DNA from: a bacterium
Lineage (GTDB): Bacteria; Electryoneota; JAOADG01
Length of the DNA: 64,000 nucleotides
Direction of reading: 5' to 3'
NCBI GenBank assembly: GCA_026417415.1
Contig: JAOADG010000008.1
Span: 833,920-897,919 of the forward strand
The translations under genes were made by a program, and so were the position numbers. Below, one piece after another: positions 9,236 to 18,928 of this stretch (the first letter of the stretch is position 1; each line of letters starts with the position of its first letter). Under the pieces are notes generated by a model. The model saw only the letters and a program-made list of their open reading frames with translations, did no database searches and had not been told where the DNA came from.

Positions 9236-9520
9236 TTATTTAGTATTTTTAGATAATGATTTTTTCCAATCTAACGATATACGAAAAGCTGGAACCTTTT
9301 TTTCAGGTACATGAATCGTTTCGCCAGTACGTGGGTTTTTTCCAATTCGTGCTTTCTTTTCCCGAAGTGTAAAAGTACCTAGGCCTCTCAATTCTACTTC
9401 ATTCCCATTTGCGATTGCTTCACGAATTTCTGCAATAAAACTATCAATTACTGTAGCCACTTCAATTCTAGTAATTCCAGTTCGTCTAGCAATGTTATCC
9501 ACTAGTTCTGCTTTCCTCAT
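9236..9520 (-). CDS. HU/IHF-family DNA-binding protein
   Basis: Histone-like dimeric DNA-bending protein of 94 aa from the ATG at 9520, which has AAGGAG five bases upstream; a GTG two codons earlier is less likely. The N-terminal helices are followed by the signature GTFTLREKKARIGKNPRTGE and the DNA-gripping arm. The final residues are basic. It sits ten-odd bases after sppA and directly before the mini ribosomal protein gene. HU and IHF subunits cannot be separated with confidence from sequence alone. Confidence 0.92.
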   Translation of the reverse strand: MRKAELVDNIARRTGITRIEVATVIDSFIAEIREAIANGNEVELRGLGTFTLREKKARIGKNPRTGETIHVPEKKVPAFRISLDWKKSLSKNTK

Positions 9521-9535
9521 TGACACTCCTTCAAA

Positions 9536-10447
9536 TTATTGAATTATCCAACGATACTCAAAAACCGGTGATGTTTCAAAAAGGTGATTTTCTAAAAGGT
9601 TTTGTAGTAAGTTTGTGTTGTTACTCTCATCATCGCCCAAAAGAAGTTCTTTAATTAAACTTGTTTTCTTTTTCTTTTCAAACAATTTAGGTTCACCTAC
9701 TATTCCACCCATTTTCGCAGCAATGCGAACAGCATCTTGAAATGTACCTAAAACATCCACTAAACCAACACGATAAGCTTGTTGACCAGTATATATTCTT
9801 CCGTCTGCTAATTTTAGAACAGAATCTATAGGTAATTCCCTTTGTTCCGCAACCGCAGAGGTAAATTGTTCGTAAGTATCATCTAAACTTGCCTGGAGGT
9901 ATGCCCTTTCATCTGGTGTTAAATTTCTAAATGGATTTCCCACATCTTTGAGTTTTCCCGACTTTATCACTTCTACTTTTACCCCAACTTTGTCTGCAAG
10001 TTTATCATAGATTGGGAAAGTTAGGATTACCCCAATGGATCCAGTTATTGTTCCAGGGTTAGCTACGATCGTATCTGCTGCAACTGCAATATAATATCCA
10101 CCACTTGCAGCTACAGATGACATAGAAGCAACCACGGGTTTACCTGACTTTTTCAAACGCAATAAAGCAGAGTAAATTTCTTGAGAGGGGGCTACAGCAC
10201 CACCTGGTGAATTGATACGGACCACGACCGATTTGATATTTTTATCTTTTCGTAGTTTTTCAATCCACTCTATAACTGTCTTACTATCTCTAATTGGGCC
10301 TTCAATTTCAACTACACCTACTTGATGTGTTTTGGCAACAATTGAGTCTTCAGAATTCGATTTGCTTTTTAATACTGAAATTGCAATCACTATAAAAATG
10401 AATACAAACAGTACAATCATTCCTACAATAAGATCTCGTGATTTCAT
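9536..10447 (-). CDS. sppA: Signal peptide peptidase SppA (short, 36K type)
   Basis: Membrane-anchored serine protease that degrades released signal peptides. The 303 aa protein has one N-terminal membrane segment (about residues 7-25). The ClpP-like fold follows, with INSPGG at 79-84, nucleophile Ser115 in AASGGYY, and the Ser/Lys-dyad lysine in KSGKLKD (162-168). It is half the length of the enterobacterial 67K form, as in many other bacteria. A 64-base gap separates it from the upstream transglycosylase gene. Confidence 0.92.
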   Translation of the reverse strand: MKSRDLIVGMIVLFVFIFIVIAISVLKSKSNSEDSIVAKTHQVGVVEIEGPIRDSKTVIEWIEKLRKDKNIKSVVVRINSPGGAVAPSQEIYSALLRLKKSGKPVVASMSSVAASGGYYIAVAADTIVANPGTITGSIGVILTFPIYDKLADKVGVKVEVIKSGKLKDVGNPFRNLTPDERAYLQASLDDTYEQFTSAVAEQRELPIDSVLKLADGRIYTGQQAYRVGLVDVLGTFQDAVRIAAKMGGIVGEPKLFEKKKKTSLIKELLLGDDESNNTNLLQNLLENHLFETSPVFEYRWIIQ

Positions 10448-10511
10448 AATAGGTATTTCCTAAATTTGTTTATATCCTTTCTCAATGAATAAGCAAAAAC
10501 TAAATCACTTT

Positions 10512-12416
10512 TCAAGGTGTTGGATCAGTAATGTATATCTTTTCATTAGGATAAATTTTTTGATTTCTCTGCTTATTGTTCCACTCGAGTATTTTTTCTA
10601 AAGGTACATCGTACTTTTTTGATATTTTTATTAAACTGTCGCCTTTTTTGACGTAAATAAAACTTGGTTTGTTTTCTTGTTCCTTATTTAAAATATTCTT
10701 TTCTGGATTAAGATCAAACTTTGCATTTTGTGAATATTTCTCTTCTCTTTTATCTACAATAAAGCCGGTTTTTATTGAATCAGCTTCATTTACTTTTATT
10801 ATTGCATTGTCTTCAAATAGATTATTACGTCGTGCTACACTTAATAACACTGGAAAATACAATGATTTTTGCGGAATTACACGATTACGCGAAATGGAGT
10901 TCCTATTATTCCCTAATTGTTTTATTGATTCATCTCGCAACTGAAATTTTTCAGCTATTTCTTTTAGTTTAATTGGATGTTTTGATGTTGTGTAATTTAC
11001 CCAAAAAATTTTTTCTTCAGGTTTCATTTGTTTTAATCGGTTTAATACCATTTTACCCATTCCTAACGGTACCTTAATCGAATTGAACTCATTTGTGGGA
11101 TCTGTCATAAAGTTCACATACTCTGGGTTTAGTTTAACAAAATCTTCGAATGTAAGACCGACGATTTGAGAAAGAATATCAAAACCTACCAAGCCGTTAA
11201 TTACAACTTCTTCTAATTCTACTCTTTTCACTAAAATGGGTTTCTGAAAACCATAAACTTCAAGATTCTTGTACAAATCTATGATTGCTAAAATTGTTGG
11301 AACATAATTGTACGTTTCTTTAGGAATTCTAAATACGCCTCTACCTCTTTTTAATTTCCAATAACTAACGCCTGTTTGGTTATTAATACTCCTTTTTATA
11401 CGACCTTCACCTGCATTATAAGCAGCCATCGCTAAATGCCAATCTTGAAAATCTTCTTCATACAGTTTTCTTAAATATGAACTGGCTGCACGTGTTGACT
11501 TTTCAACATTGTATCGTTCATCATACCATTCGTTAACTTGTAAACCATATTTCAAAGCAGTTTCACGCATAAACTGAAATACTCCAGTGGCTTTTGCACG
11601 TGAAACTGCATCATGTTTAAGCGCAGATTCTACTATTGCTAAGCAAATGATTTCTTCAGGAATTCCCTCTTCTTTTAAAATTGGTATAATTCTCGGGTCC
11701 ATATGAACAATTCTTGATAAATAAATTTCAAACTGTCTTCTTCCTTTCTCATTATTCTTAAAGTAATTGATTTTTGACTGAACTCTATCATTATAAACTA
11801 AAGGAATACTTTGTAATTGTGGTTTAATGGGTTGTTTATTCTTACAATCTTCTAAAGTTTGATAGATATTTTTTAATTTAATTTTGTGTTTTATAGTATC
11901 TATAGTGCATCGCTTAAGCAGCTTTAGCGAATGTTTGAGCAATGTGTCATTTTTTAAATGTGTAAGAAATTGTTTTTCTAAAATATTCCAATCAAATGCT
12001 CTTTGAGTTGAATAAAATATTCCGTTTCTTCTAAGATTAAAGTGAATCGCTTCTATTCTTGAATACAATTGTTGTGCTCTATTCCAATTAAGCCAAGGGG
12101 TAGAATCAAATGTAGCTTTATAGTAAAATTCAAACGCAGGTAATATAAAGTAACTTGAGCTTTCTTGATCATTTACATTGAAAAAATATTCTGCAGCCAA
12201 TACACAGAATTCGGTACTATCCAACAGTTTATCTTCAAGTAAGTCAAAAGTTGGTAAAGTATCAATTTGAACTCTTTCTAAAGTATCTATGGATACTACT
12301 ACTGAATCTTTATCTTTAATATTTTCATCATTGTACATTTTTGGTTTTGCCATACCATAAATTTCAGTACTTACAATTAAAAAAAGGAAAAGAATTAACG
12401 AGAAGGATTTAGCCAT
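10512..12416 (-). CDS. MltD-like membrane-bound lytic murein transglycosylase with LysM
   Basis: Peptidoglycan-cleaving lytic transglycosylase. From the ATG at 12416 (AGGA six bases upstream) it is 634 aa; a TTG five codons earlier is less likely. It starts with a signal peptide. The SLT domain has catalytic Glu in AIVESALK (about residue 263), then GVFQFM and MAAYNAGEGRI. A single LysM repeat at the C-terminus (YVKKGDSLIKISKKY onward) would bind glycan. A long N-terminal helical region of about 220 aa precedes the SLT domain. It is divergent from the plus-strand lipoprotein gene and shares its promoter region. Confidence 0.88.
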   Translation of the reverse strand: MAKSFSLILFLFLIVSTEIYGMAKPKMYNDENIKDKDSVVVSIDTLERVQIDTLPTFDLLEDKLLDSTEFCVLAAEYFFNVNDQESSSYFILPAFEFYYKATFDSTPWLNWNRAQQLYSRIEAIHFNLRRNGIFYSTQRAFDWNILEKQFLTHLKNDTLLKHSLKLLKRCTIDTIKHKIKLKNIYQTLEDCKNKQPIKPQLQSIPLVYNDRVQSKINYFKNNEKGRRQFEIYLSRIVHMDPRIIPILKEEGIPEEIICLAIVESALKHDAVSRAKATGVFQFMRETALKYGLQVNEWYDERYNVEKSTRAASSYLRKLYEEDFQDWHLAMAAYNAGEGRIKRSINNQTGVSYWKLKRGRGVFRIPKETYNYVPTILAIIDLYKNLEVYGFQKPILVKRVELEEVVINGLVGFDILSQIVGLTFEDFVKLNPEYVNFMTDPTNEFNSIKVPLGMGKMVLNRLKQMKPEEKIFWVNYTTSKHPIKLKEIAEKFQLRDESIKQLGNNRNSISRNRVIPQKSLYFPVLLSVARRNNLFEDNAIIKVNEADSIKTGFIVDKREEKYSQNAKFDLNPEKNILNKEQENKPSFIYVKKGDSLIKISKKYDVPLEKILEWNNKQRNQKIYPNEKIYITDPTP

Positions 12417-12440
12417 CGTATTCCTACTCAAAATGAATTA

Positions 12441-12471
12441 TTTGAAACATAGAGATATTTTTTTAACTTTA
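12441..12471 (+). promoter_or_regulatory. Putative Bacteroidota-type promoter of the plus-strand lipoprotein gene
   Basis: TTTG (12441-12444) is followed after 19 bases by TAACTTTA (12464-12471), close to TAnnTTTG. The predicted transcript would begin near 12478, giving a leader of about ten bases before the ATG at 12489, which lacks a good SD. It interleaves with the divergent minus-strand promoter, so the two could compete. Confidence 0.4.
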
Positions 12472-12475
12472 CAAA
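12444..12475 (-). promoter_or_regulatory. Putative Bacteroidota-type promoter of the lytic transglycosylase gene
   Basis: On the minus strand, TTTG (12475-12472) and TATGTTTC (12451-12444) are 20 bases apart. This resembles the TTTG / TAnnTTTG elements of Bacteroidota primary sigma factors, with only the last base off. The predicted start lies about 20 bases before the ATG at 12416. The call rests on pattern only. Confidence 0.4.
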
Positions 12476-12488
12476 CTACGAGTAGTGT

Positions 12489-13529
12489 ATGCCTGCATTC
12501 AAAATACTGTTATCCCTATTATTTCTAACAATTGTTACAGGATGTATTGAAAGATACTATCTCATCAAATGGGACTCTTTTCAAAAGCCAACTGTTCATT
12601 TTCATTGGACTGGAGATAGTGTTGATTTAGAAACAGGACCGTTACGAAACATCAATGACAATTGGTTATTGATGAATAATGATACTATTGAGACGGAACA
12701 ACCACTTTCTTTCTCACAATTCGGATATTTAAAAAAAACAATCCAGTACAATGAAGGTTTATCCTTAATTCACGATTCATCCCCGATCAACCCAACTGTT
12801 CGTTTTCAAAGATATTTTTTACCTTTATGTAGAATACATTTATTCACTGCTACTATTCCTTGTGCTTCAAATATACAATTGGAAAATCCGTTTAAAGACG
12901 CACCGGTAAAACCAAATTTTGATAACGATTCTATTGGATTATTTTTATCCCCCCAAACCAAACTAGAAATTCAAGAAAAATATCAGCAAGAGGTTGCCGC
13001 ATTTTACTTAAATCAGTTTGAAAAGGTACTTCAAAGTATTCGAGATAGTTTAATTTTACAAAACGTTTTTGTTGAATTGCCTGAACAATGGACAAAAGAA
13101 CAATCCTTGCGCTGGTTTAATCAATTGAATAATGACAAATCTGACGATGAATTATTTTATTATTGGTCTTTCTTAAAAGATTCAATTTTGCCTTCAACTT
13201 TACCACCAGATAAGTTGGTAAAAGCACTGTATTTTACCAATGCCATTGAGGACGTTCATCGTTTATATCAAGATATAAGCGATGAAACCATTACTGTACA
13301 ATTGATTAAGAAAGGAATTTTATTAGAGACCAACGCAGATTCAGTTTCAAGTGACACTTTATTTTGGATGGTAAACAACGATCAATTTAGCAAAAAAGAA
13401 CCAATCCATTTTAAGGCAACCATGATACTTTTTGATCCATTGAGTACAATCGTTTTGATTTTTATTCTGATTGGTATCATCCTCTATCGTATTCTTAAAA
13501 GGAACAAGATTTGGATACAAAAGAGTTAA
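12489..13529 (+). CDS. Orphan lipoprotein with a C-terminal membrane segment
   Basis: I do not recognise this 346 aa protein. It has a lipoprotein signal with the lipobox ending Val-Thr-Gly-Cys (Cys19), and an extracytoplasmic middle of mixed beta-rich (about 25-140) and helical (about 155-290) character. A strong C-terminal transmembrane helix (about 318-336) follows, then a short Lys/Arg-rich tail likely in the cytoplasm. Anchoring at both ends implies retention at the inner membrane, spanning part of the periplasm. It leads a two-gene plus-strand unit and overlaps the phosphatase gene by 19 bases. No catalytic motif is evident. Confidence 0.75.
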   Translation: MPAFKILLSLLFLTIVTGCIERYYLIKWDSFQKPTVHFHWTGDSVDLETGPLRNINDNWLLMNNDTIETEQPLSFSQFGYLKKTIQYNEGLSLIHDSSPINPTVRFQRYFLPLCRIHLFTATIPCASNIQLENPFKDAPVKPNFDNDSIGLFLSPQTKLEIQEKYQQEVAAFYLNQFEKVLQSIRDSLILQNVFVELPEQWTKEQSLRWFNQLNNDKSDDELFYYWSFLKDSILPSTLPPDKLVKALYFTNAIEDVHRLYQDISDETITVQLIKKGILLETNADSVSSDTLFWMVNNDQFSKKEPIHFKATMILFDPLSTIVLIFILIGIILYRILKRNKIWIQKS

Positions 13530-14380
13530 ATTCGTTGCTCCATTACCTTCGTATTGTAATACTTAAAGCTGGAGATATTCTGCTAAGTTATTATGGTAAA
13601 GTTGAAAGTAGTCAGATCATCACCAAATCATCTCATGATTTTGTAAGCATAGCAGATAAAAGTGTTGAAGAATTTCTTTACCATCATCTTGAAAAAGAAT
13701 TTCCTGAGTTTGGTTTTATTTGCGAAGAAGGAATACGGTCTGATTCTAATTCTATCTACCGCTGGATTATTGACCCTTTAGATGGAACTACCAATTTCTT
13801 AAGGCAAATTCCAATTTTTGCAATCTCTATTGCACTAGAAGAAAAAGGGTTAAAAAATTCATCGTATGGAGAACGTATTCTCGGAATTGTTTATAATCCC
13901 GTATTAAAACAATTGTGGTATGCCGTAAAAAATTTGGGTGCTTTTTGTAATGAAGCGAGAATATCAGTTAATCATTCTATTACCTTTGATAATGCTTTAC
14001 TCGCAACGGGTTTTCCATTTCGATCGAAACATTTGACGAAACTTTATATTCAAGCTTGGGAAAAAATGTTTTTAGCTTGTAGCTCGATGCGACGTTGTGG
14101 TTCCGCAGCAATTGATATGTGCTGGGTCGCTAATGGAATTGTAGATGGTTTTTGGGAATTAAATCTTTCACCATGGGATATTGCTGCAGGTGAAGTGATC
14201 ATCAAAGAAGCAGGTGGGATTGTAGGAAGTTTTTCAAAGAATGCCGATCCATTGATTGATGGTTGTATTTGGTGTTCTGCGCCTCAAGTTTATGAAAAGG
14301 GTTTAATGATTTTGAAAAGTGTCTTTGGAGAAGAATTTACCCCACTATCTTATGTAAATAAGAAAATTGACATTTATTAA
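13511..14380 (+). CDS. Inositol monophosphatase-family phosphatase
   Basis: Mg-dependent phosphatase of the IMPase/FBPase/CysQ superfamily, 289 aa. The metal site is visible: EEG near residue 76, WIIDPLDGTTNF around 90-100 and WDIAAGEVIIKEAGG near 220. The reading frame begins at TTG 13511, preceded by AGGA, and overlaps the upstream lipoprotein gene by 19 bases. The substrate could be inositol phosphate, a sugar phosphate or 3'-phosphoadenosine 5'-phosphate; sequence alone does not decide. Confidence 0.88.
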   Translation: MDTKELNSLLHYLRIVILKAGDILLSYYGKVESSQIITKSSHDFVSIADKSVEEFLYHHLEKEFPEFGFICEEGIRSDSNSIYRWIIDPLDGTTNFLRQIPIFAISIALEEKGLKNSSYGERILGIVYNPVLKQLWYAVKNLGAFCNEARISVNHSITFDNALLATGFPFRSKHLTKLYIQAWEKMFLACSSMRRCGSAAIDMCWVANGIVDGFWELNLSPWDIAAGEVIIKEAGGIVGSFSKNADPLIDGCIWCSAPQVYEKGLMILKSVFGEEFTPLSYVNKKIDIY

Positions 14381-14397
14381 ACTGTTTCGTAGTTTTA
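14367..14397 (+). promoter_or_regulatory. Putative promoter of tRNA-Gln(CTG)
   Basis: TTGACA (14367-14372), then 17 bases, then TAGTTTTA (14390-14397), ending six bases before the tRNA. The upstream box is a perfect sigma-70 -35 and overlaps the end of the phosphatase gene; the downstream box fits TAnnTTT. It would start transcription at or just before the tRNA 5' end. Confidence 0.5.
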
Positions 14398-14403
14398 ATT
14401 AAA

Positions 14404-14474
14404 TGGGAGATCGTCTAATGGTAGGACAGCGGACTCTGGATCCGTGAATCGGGGTTCGAATCCCTGTCTCCCAG
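14404..14474 (+). tRNA. tRNA-Gln (anticodon CTG)
   Basis: Acceptor stem TGGGAGA pairs with TCTCCCA (14467-14473), G discriminator at 14474. The anticodon loop reads CTCTGGA, giving anticodon CTG. The T-arm contains GGTTCGAATCC. U1-A72 at the acceptor end is typical of glutamine tRNAs. CCA is not encoded. Confidence 0.95.
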
Positions 14475-14479
14475 CTCTA

Positions 14480-14510
14480 TGGCACTCAACAGAAGAGTGC
14501 CATTTTTTTA
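14480..14510. terminator. Bidirectional terminator between tRNA-Gln and the MFS gene
   Basis: Inverted repeat TGGCACTC / GAGTGCCA (14480-14487 with 14495-14502) followed by seven T on the plus strand. It sits five bases after the tRNA and overlaps the stop codon of the converging transporter gene, so it probably ends transcripts from the plus strand and perhaps both. Confidence 0.75.
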
Positions 14511-15914
14511 ATGGGCTCCTTTGCGCTTCGCATTAGGAAAAGCAAACCAAATTTTGATTGATAAGTATGTTCCTAAAAGCGCAAATGGCATCAAAAATGG
14601 TGCCCAAAACATCCAATTTTGTGTAGTTAAAAATCCTAACGAAACTGATTGAACACCAGTGCCTAAATACACAAAACCATCTATGAGACCAACTGCTGTA
14701 CCGGCTGCCTTACGACCACCAAAATCCATTGTTGAAGTACCTGATAACATCCCGTGTACACCGATTACAAACATACTCATTAGTGCGACCACCCACCCTA
14801 AAACTTCTACGTTTCTATAGGTAAAAAACATTAAAAATGCACCAATTGACATTAGACCATACAACAATGCGGCAACGGGACCTCTACGGCTACCAAATAT
14901 TTTATCAGAAATAAAACCAGCGAAAATTCCACCAAACACACCAGCAAGCATCAACACAAGACCCCAGTTAGCATAAATTAAAGGGGCTTCATGAATGATT
15001 TGTTTATTAAGCAACTCTTTTACATAAATAGGGAACCAATGCATGATTCCATTTCTCATTACTCCAGAACAGAATTCAATGAAAGCAATGGTAATAATCA
15101 CCTTATTCGTTAAAATTTTTCTAAGTACTGTTCCTAAATGAAACTCTTCATCCATTTCACCACTACTTGCATCCCCAGTATCAAAATCTGGATAACCCGT
15201 TTGTGATGGTTTGTCAAATACTAAGAAATAATCAAGCACAGTGAACACGAACAAAATCAATGATGGAATCCAAAACACCCACCAAGTTTGATCTCTTGTG
15301 GTACCTTCAATTGCAAACACAGTACGAATTAAACTCTGAACAAAACCCAAATTCTCTGGCTTCGCTTTGGTCGCTTCAACAATAGCATTTCCCCAATCAA
15401 ATGCGAAATACAATCCTAAAGAAATTAGGACACCAAAAATACCACCAAAGACACCTCTTTCTCTCACGTGAAACCAAGAAGAATTCACTTTTACGATAGC
15501 AACTGCACCAAATGATTGAAAATACATATTGCATGCATATAAAAAAGAAAAAATGATTGTTCTATTAGCAAATAGCACTCCATCTTGATAGGTTAAAAAA
15601 GTGTATGTGAACAGCCCTAAAAAAAGATTCATTACCATTACACCGACAGCACTTGCTAAAATCGCCTTGCGACCCCCTAATTTATCCGTTAAAGGACCAT
15701 TCAAAAGAAATGCAAATGCATATGTAAACGTTCCTGCAGCAAAAATTAAACCAAAATCTTCTTTCGTCATTAAATCACCTAATGCATTTTTTGCTACTGT
15801 CAGATTGTATCGCCCCATATATAAAAATGCATAGGTTAAACCCAATGGTAACCAATTCAATACTCTACGTGTGCGATAGGCGGTCGAATGAATAGGTTTG
15901 GTATCAATGGTCAT
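14508..15914 (-). CDS. MFS transporter, organophosphate:phosphate antiporter-like (GlpT/UhpC type)
   Basis: Integral membrane carrier of 468 aa with about 12 hydrophobic helices in two bundles and a central cytoplasmic loop near residues 225-250. YMGRYNLTVA in helix 1 and GPLTDKLGGRKAI between helices 2 and 3 fit the MFS, and the overall layout resembles the sugar-phosphate/glycerol-3-phosphate antiporters. The substrate is not certain. It follows the leucine-degradation genes after 23 bases, though the connection may be only positional. Its stop lies inside the shared terminator. Confidence 0.8.
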   Translation of the reverse strand: MTIDTKPIHSTAYRTRRVLNWLPLGLTYAFLYMGRYNLTVAKNALGDLMTKEDFGLIFAAGTFTYAFAFLLNGPLTDKLGGRKAILASAVGVMVMNLFLGLFTYTFLTYQDGVLFANRTIIFSFLYACNMYFQSFGAVAIVKVNSSWFHVRERGVFGGIFGVLISLGLYFAFDWGNAIVEATKAKPENLGFVQSLIRTVFAIEGTTRDQTWWVFWIPSLILFVFTVLDYFLVFDKPSQTGYPDFDTGDASSGEMDEEFHLGTVLRKILTNKVIITIAFIEFCSGVMRNGIMHWFPIYVKELLNKQIIHEAPLIYANWGLVLMLAGVFGGIFAGFISDKIFGSRRGPVAALLYGLMSIGAFLMFFTYRNVEVLGWVVALMSMFVIGVHGMLSGTSTMDFGGRKAAGTAVGLIDGFVYLGTGVQSVSLGFLTTQNWMFWAPFLMPFALLGTYLSIKIWFAFPNAKRKGAH

Positions 15915-15937
15915 TGTTTTACTCTTTCTATTGATGA

Positions 15938-17545
15938 TTACATTCTAAATACAGGTGGAATGGTATCTATAATTGGTGCATTTAATGATGCGCTAATTGC
16001 TAATGATAATACTTTTCTTGTATCAGGAGGACTAATAATCCCATCGTCCCATAATCTTGCAGATGAATAATAAGGATGACCTTCTTTTTCATACTTTTCT
16101 AAAATAGGTCTTTTGAAATTTTCTATTTCTTGCGATGTCATTATTTTGTTTTTTTCTTTTAAGGCATCTTGTTTTACCGTTAATAACACATTTGCTGCTT
16201 GTTCGCCACCCATTACGCTAATTCTTGCGTTGGGCCACATCCATAAAAATCGCGGTTGATATGCACGGCCACACATTCCGTAATTACCAGCCCCAAAACT
16301 TCCTCCAATGATTACTGTAAATTTGGGGACCTTAGCTGTAGATACTGCTTGAACCAATTTTGCACCATCTTTAGCAATTCCACCTGCTTCGTATCTCTTT
16401 CCTACCATAAATCCTGTTATGTTTTGTAAAAATACTATCGGAATTTTTCGTTGTGTGCATAATTCAATAAAATGCGCACCCTTTAATGCTGACTCACTAA
16501 AAAGTACTCCATTATTGGCGACAATACCAATCAGATAACCATGAATTCTTGCAAATCCGCATACTAAGGTGTCCCCATATCGTTCTTTAAATTCGTGAAA
16601 TCTTGAAGCATCTACGATACGTGCAATGACTTCTCGAACGTCATAAGGAACTCGAATATCTTTTGGAATTACACCATACAATTCACTTGGATCATAATAA
16701 GGTTCTTGGGGAGGTTGAATTGAAAGTGATACTTGTTTTTGAATATTTAAATTCTCAATAATCGAGCGACAAATTTGTATAGCATGATAATCATCAACCG
16801 CATAATGATCAGCTACACCGCTAATTCTTGTGTGCACATCTGCTCCACCAAGTTCCTCAGCACTAACGTCTTCACCTGTCGCTGCTTTTACTAAAGGTGG
16901 ACCACCGAGAAATATTGTACCATTTCCTTTTACAATGATTGTCTCATCAGACATTGCAGGAACGTAAGCACCACCTGCAGTACAACTTCCCATAACAACA
17001 GCAATTTGGGGAATTTTTAAAGCAGATAAATTGGCTTGGTTATAGAAAATTCTTCCAAAATGTTCTTTATCCGGAAATACTTCATCTTGCTTTGGTAAAA
17101 ATGCACCACCGCTGTCAACTAAATAAATACAGGGCAATCTATTTTCTAATGCAATTTCTTGTGCGCGTAAATGTTTTTTTACTGTAATCGGATAATACGT
17201 ACCCCCTTTGACTGTCGCATCGTTAGCAATAACGATGCATTGTTTCCCACAAACTTGAATAATTCCTGTAATTATTCCTGCTGCAGGCACATAATCTTCA
17301 TACAATTCATATCCTGCTAATGGTGATAGCTCAAGAAAAGGAGTATTTGGATCTTGCAATCGGTGGATACGTTCGCGTGCAGTTAATTTACCTCTGCTTT
17401 TGTGTTTTTCTACTGCATCCTTTGGACCATGTTGATATATTTTTTCAAGAAGATGATTCAATTCACTGGTTAATTGATAATGATAGTCATAATTGTTCTT
17501 AAAAACCTCTGAATTTGTATCAATTTTGGATTGAAATCTTTCCAT
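15938..17545 (-). CDS. Methylcrotonyl-CoA carboxylase, carboxyltransferase (beta) subunit
   Basis: Transfers carboxyl from biotin to 3-methylcrotonyl-CoA in leucine breakdown. The 535 aa protein has the two crotonase-like carboxyltransferase halves: GKLTARERI near 50, [17 protein letters not shown] near 145, [14 protein letters not shown] and the C-terminal [16 protein letters not shown]. These match MCC beta more closely than propionyl-CoA carboxylase beta. The ATG has GAGGG just upstream and lies inside the end of the HMG-CoA lyase gene (26-base overlap), supporting assignment to the leucine pathway. Confidence 0.9.
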   Translation of the reverse strand: MERFQSKIDTNSEVFKNNYDYHYQLTSELNHLLEKIYQHGPKDAVEKHKSRGKLTARERIHRLQDPNTPFLELSPLAGYELYEDYVPAAGIITGIIQVCGKQCIVIANDATVKGGTYYPITVKKHLRAQEIALENRLPCIYLVDSGGAFLPKQDEVFPDKEHFGRIFYNQANLSALKIPQIAVVMGSCTAGGAYVPAMSDETIIVKGNGTIFLGGPPLVKAATGEDVSAEELGGADVHTRISGVADHYAVDDYHAIQICRSIIENLNIQKQVSLSIQPPQEPYYDPSELYGVIPKDIRVPYDVREVIARIVDASRFHEFKERYGDTLVCGFARIHGYLIGIVANNGVLFSESALKGAHFIELCTQRKIPIVFLQNITGFMVGKRYEAGGIAKDGAKLVQAVSTAKVPKFTVIIGGSFGAGNYGMCGRAYQPRFLWMWPNARISVMGGEQAANVLLTVKQDALKEKNKIMTSQEIENFKRPILEKYEKEGHPYYSSARLWDDGIISPPDTRKVLSLAISASLNAPIIDTIPPVFRM

Positions 17546-18413
17546 TTTCCCTCGTTATTACCTTTTGAATAAAGTCAACTGCTTGAGATAAATAATTTGT
17601 ATCCAGATTTGTTAGAATATTTTTTTCTTCAAGAAAGTAAACAAGTTTTTCGGTTGCTAAATTTCCACCTGCACCAGGTGCAAACGGGCAACCCCCTACT
17701 CCACCTGCACTTGTATCGTAGATATTAATCCCATATTCCAATCCAACATCCACATTCTTTAGTGCCTTATTGTAAGTATCATGAAAATGCAATGCAAAGT
17801 CAGATACACTCCATCTTTTTAGTACTTCATCCAATAACACTCGTACTTCATCAGGTTCTGCTTTTCCAATTGTATCACCTAATGAAATTTCATCAATCCC
17901 CAAATCGAAAAGATTCTTGATAACTGGTATAACTTTAGATGGTTCAATGTATCCTTCATAAGGGCAATGCCAGCAAGTTGAGATATATCCTCTTACACGT
18001 AAATCTGCTTCAAACCATAATGGTTGCATCTCGACTAATCTATCAAAGCTTTCACGAATAGAAGAATTGGTGTTTTTTTTAGAGAATGTTTCACTTGCGG
18101 CAACAAATACAGCAATTGATTGAAAGCCAGATGCCATAGCACGCTCTAATCCTTTTCGATTAGGAACCAATGCTGTATAAATAGTTTGTTTTCGTTTATT
18201 TATTTTTGAAAAAACTTCTGCACCATCCTTGAGTTGTGGAACCCATTGTGGTGAAACAAAACTTGTAACTTCTATTTCGGGTAGTTTCGCTTTTGATAAT
18301 AAATCAATGAAGTGAATTTTATCTTGTGTTGAAATGATTGTCTGAATACTCTGTAAACCATCACGTGGTCCAACTTCTACAATTCGAACTGATTCCGGTA
18401 ATTTTTTTTTCAT
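17520..18413 (-). CDS. Hydroxymethylglutaryl-CoA lyase
   Basis: Cleaves HMG-CoA to acetoacetate and acetyl-CoA, the last step of leucine degradation. The 297 aa TIM-barrel protein has VGPRDGLQ at the N-terminus and [10 protein letters not shown] for metal binding. [19 protein letters not shown] carries the active-site Cys. The start overlaps the biotin carrier gene by four bases and the end overlaps the carboxylase beta gene, so the order carrier-lyase-beta is tightly coupled. Confidence 0.92.
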   Translation of the reverse strand: MKKKLPESVRIVEVGPRDGLQSIQTIISTQDKIHFIDLLSKAKLPEIEVTSFVSPQWVPQLKDGAEVFSKINKRKQTIYTALVPNRKGLERAMASGFQSIAVFVAASETFSKKNTNSSIRESFDRLVEMQPLWFEADLRVRGYISTCWHCPYEGYIEPSKVIPVIKNLFDLGIDEISLGDTIGKAEPDEVRVLLDEVLKRWSVSDFALHFHDTYNKALKNVDVGLEYGINIYDTSAGGVGGCPFAPGAGGNLATEKLVYFLEEKNILTNLDTNYLSQAVDFIQKVITRENGKISIQN

Positions 18414-18928
18414 TCGTTTTTTAATGTCAATGTTATCAATGTGTTTCCTAAATCTACTTGATCATTTTCATGAAAAAGTATTTTTTGAATGATACAATCT
18501 TTTGGTGCAGTAATCACATACTCCATCTTCATTGCTTCTAAAATTAAAAGTGGTTGCTTTGCCACTACTATATCACCTTCTTGAACATGTATTTTTACGA
18601 CTTTACCGGGCATAGGTGAACGAATTTCTGGTTCAAAATCTTTTTCTTTTACATTGTCCAAATTCTGTACATGGGATGCAAGTGAATCTACTCTTCTCAA
18701 AGCATATGTACTTCCTTTCCAACTAATAAATCGATCGTTCCCTTGTGTATCAATATGACAATGGTAACCACGTCCATTGATACGAACATCTAAACGCGTA
18801 GATTGACGATCATCTAAGTGTATCGTGAGTTCTCGTTCGTTTACAATCGCTTTCCAAACATGATTCCCTATTTTTTGAATGGTTACTTTGGTAATTTCTT
18901 GATTTACCTCGTAGTAGAACTCTTTCAT
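18410..18928 (-). CDS. Biotin carboxyl carrier subunit of methylcrotonyl-CoA carboxylase (separate gene)
   Basis: At 172 aa this corresponds to the C-terminal third of a usual MCC alpha chain. An N-terminal beta domain (BT-like, about 1-80) is followed by a biotinyl domain with the biotin lysine in EAMKMEY. The ATG at 18928 lies four bases after the biotin carboxylase stop, with AGGAG nine bases upstream. In most bacteria this region is fused to the carboxylase; here it is an independent, properly started gene in another frame. Confidence 0.88.
   Translation of the reverse strand: MKEFYYEVNQEITKVTIQKIGNHVWKAIVNERELTIHLDDRQSTRLDVRINGRGYHCHIDTQGNDRFISWKGSTYALRRVDSLASHVQNLDNVKEKDFEPEIRSPMPGKVVKIHVQEGDIVVAKQPLLILEAMKMEYVITAPKDCIIQKILFHENDQVDLGNTLITLTLKNE

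Noticed and set aside
10448-10511. Possible sigma-70-like promoter upstream of sppA
   Set aside because: TTGCTT and TATAAA are 16 bases apart but are weak matches in very AT-rich DNA; not enough to call.
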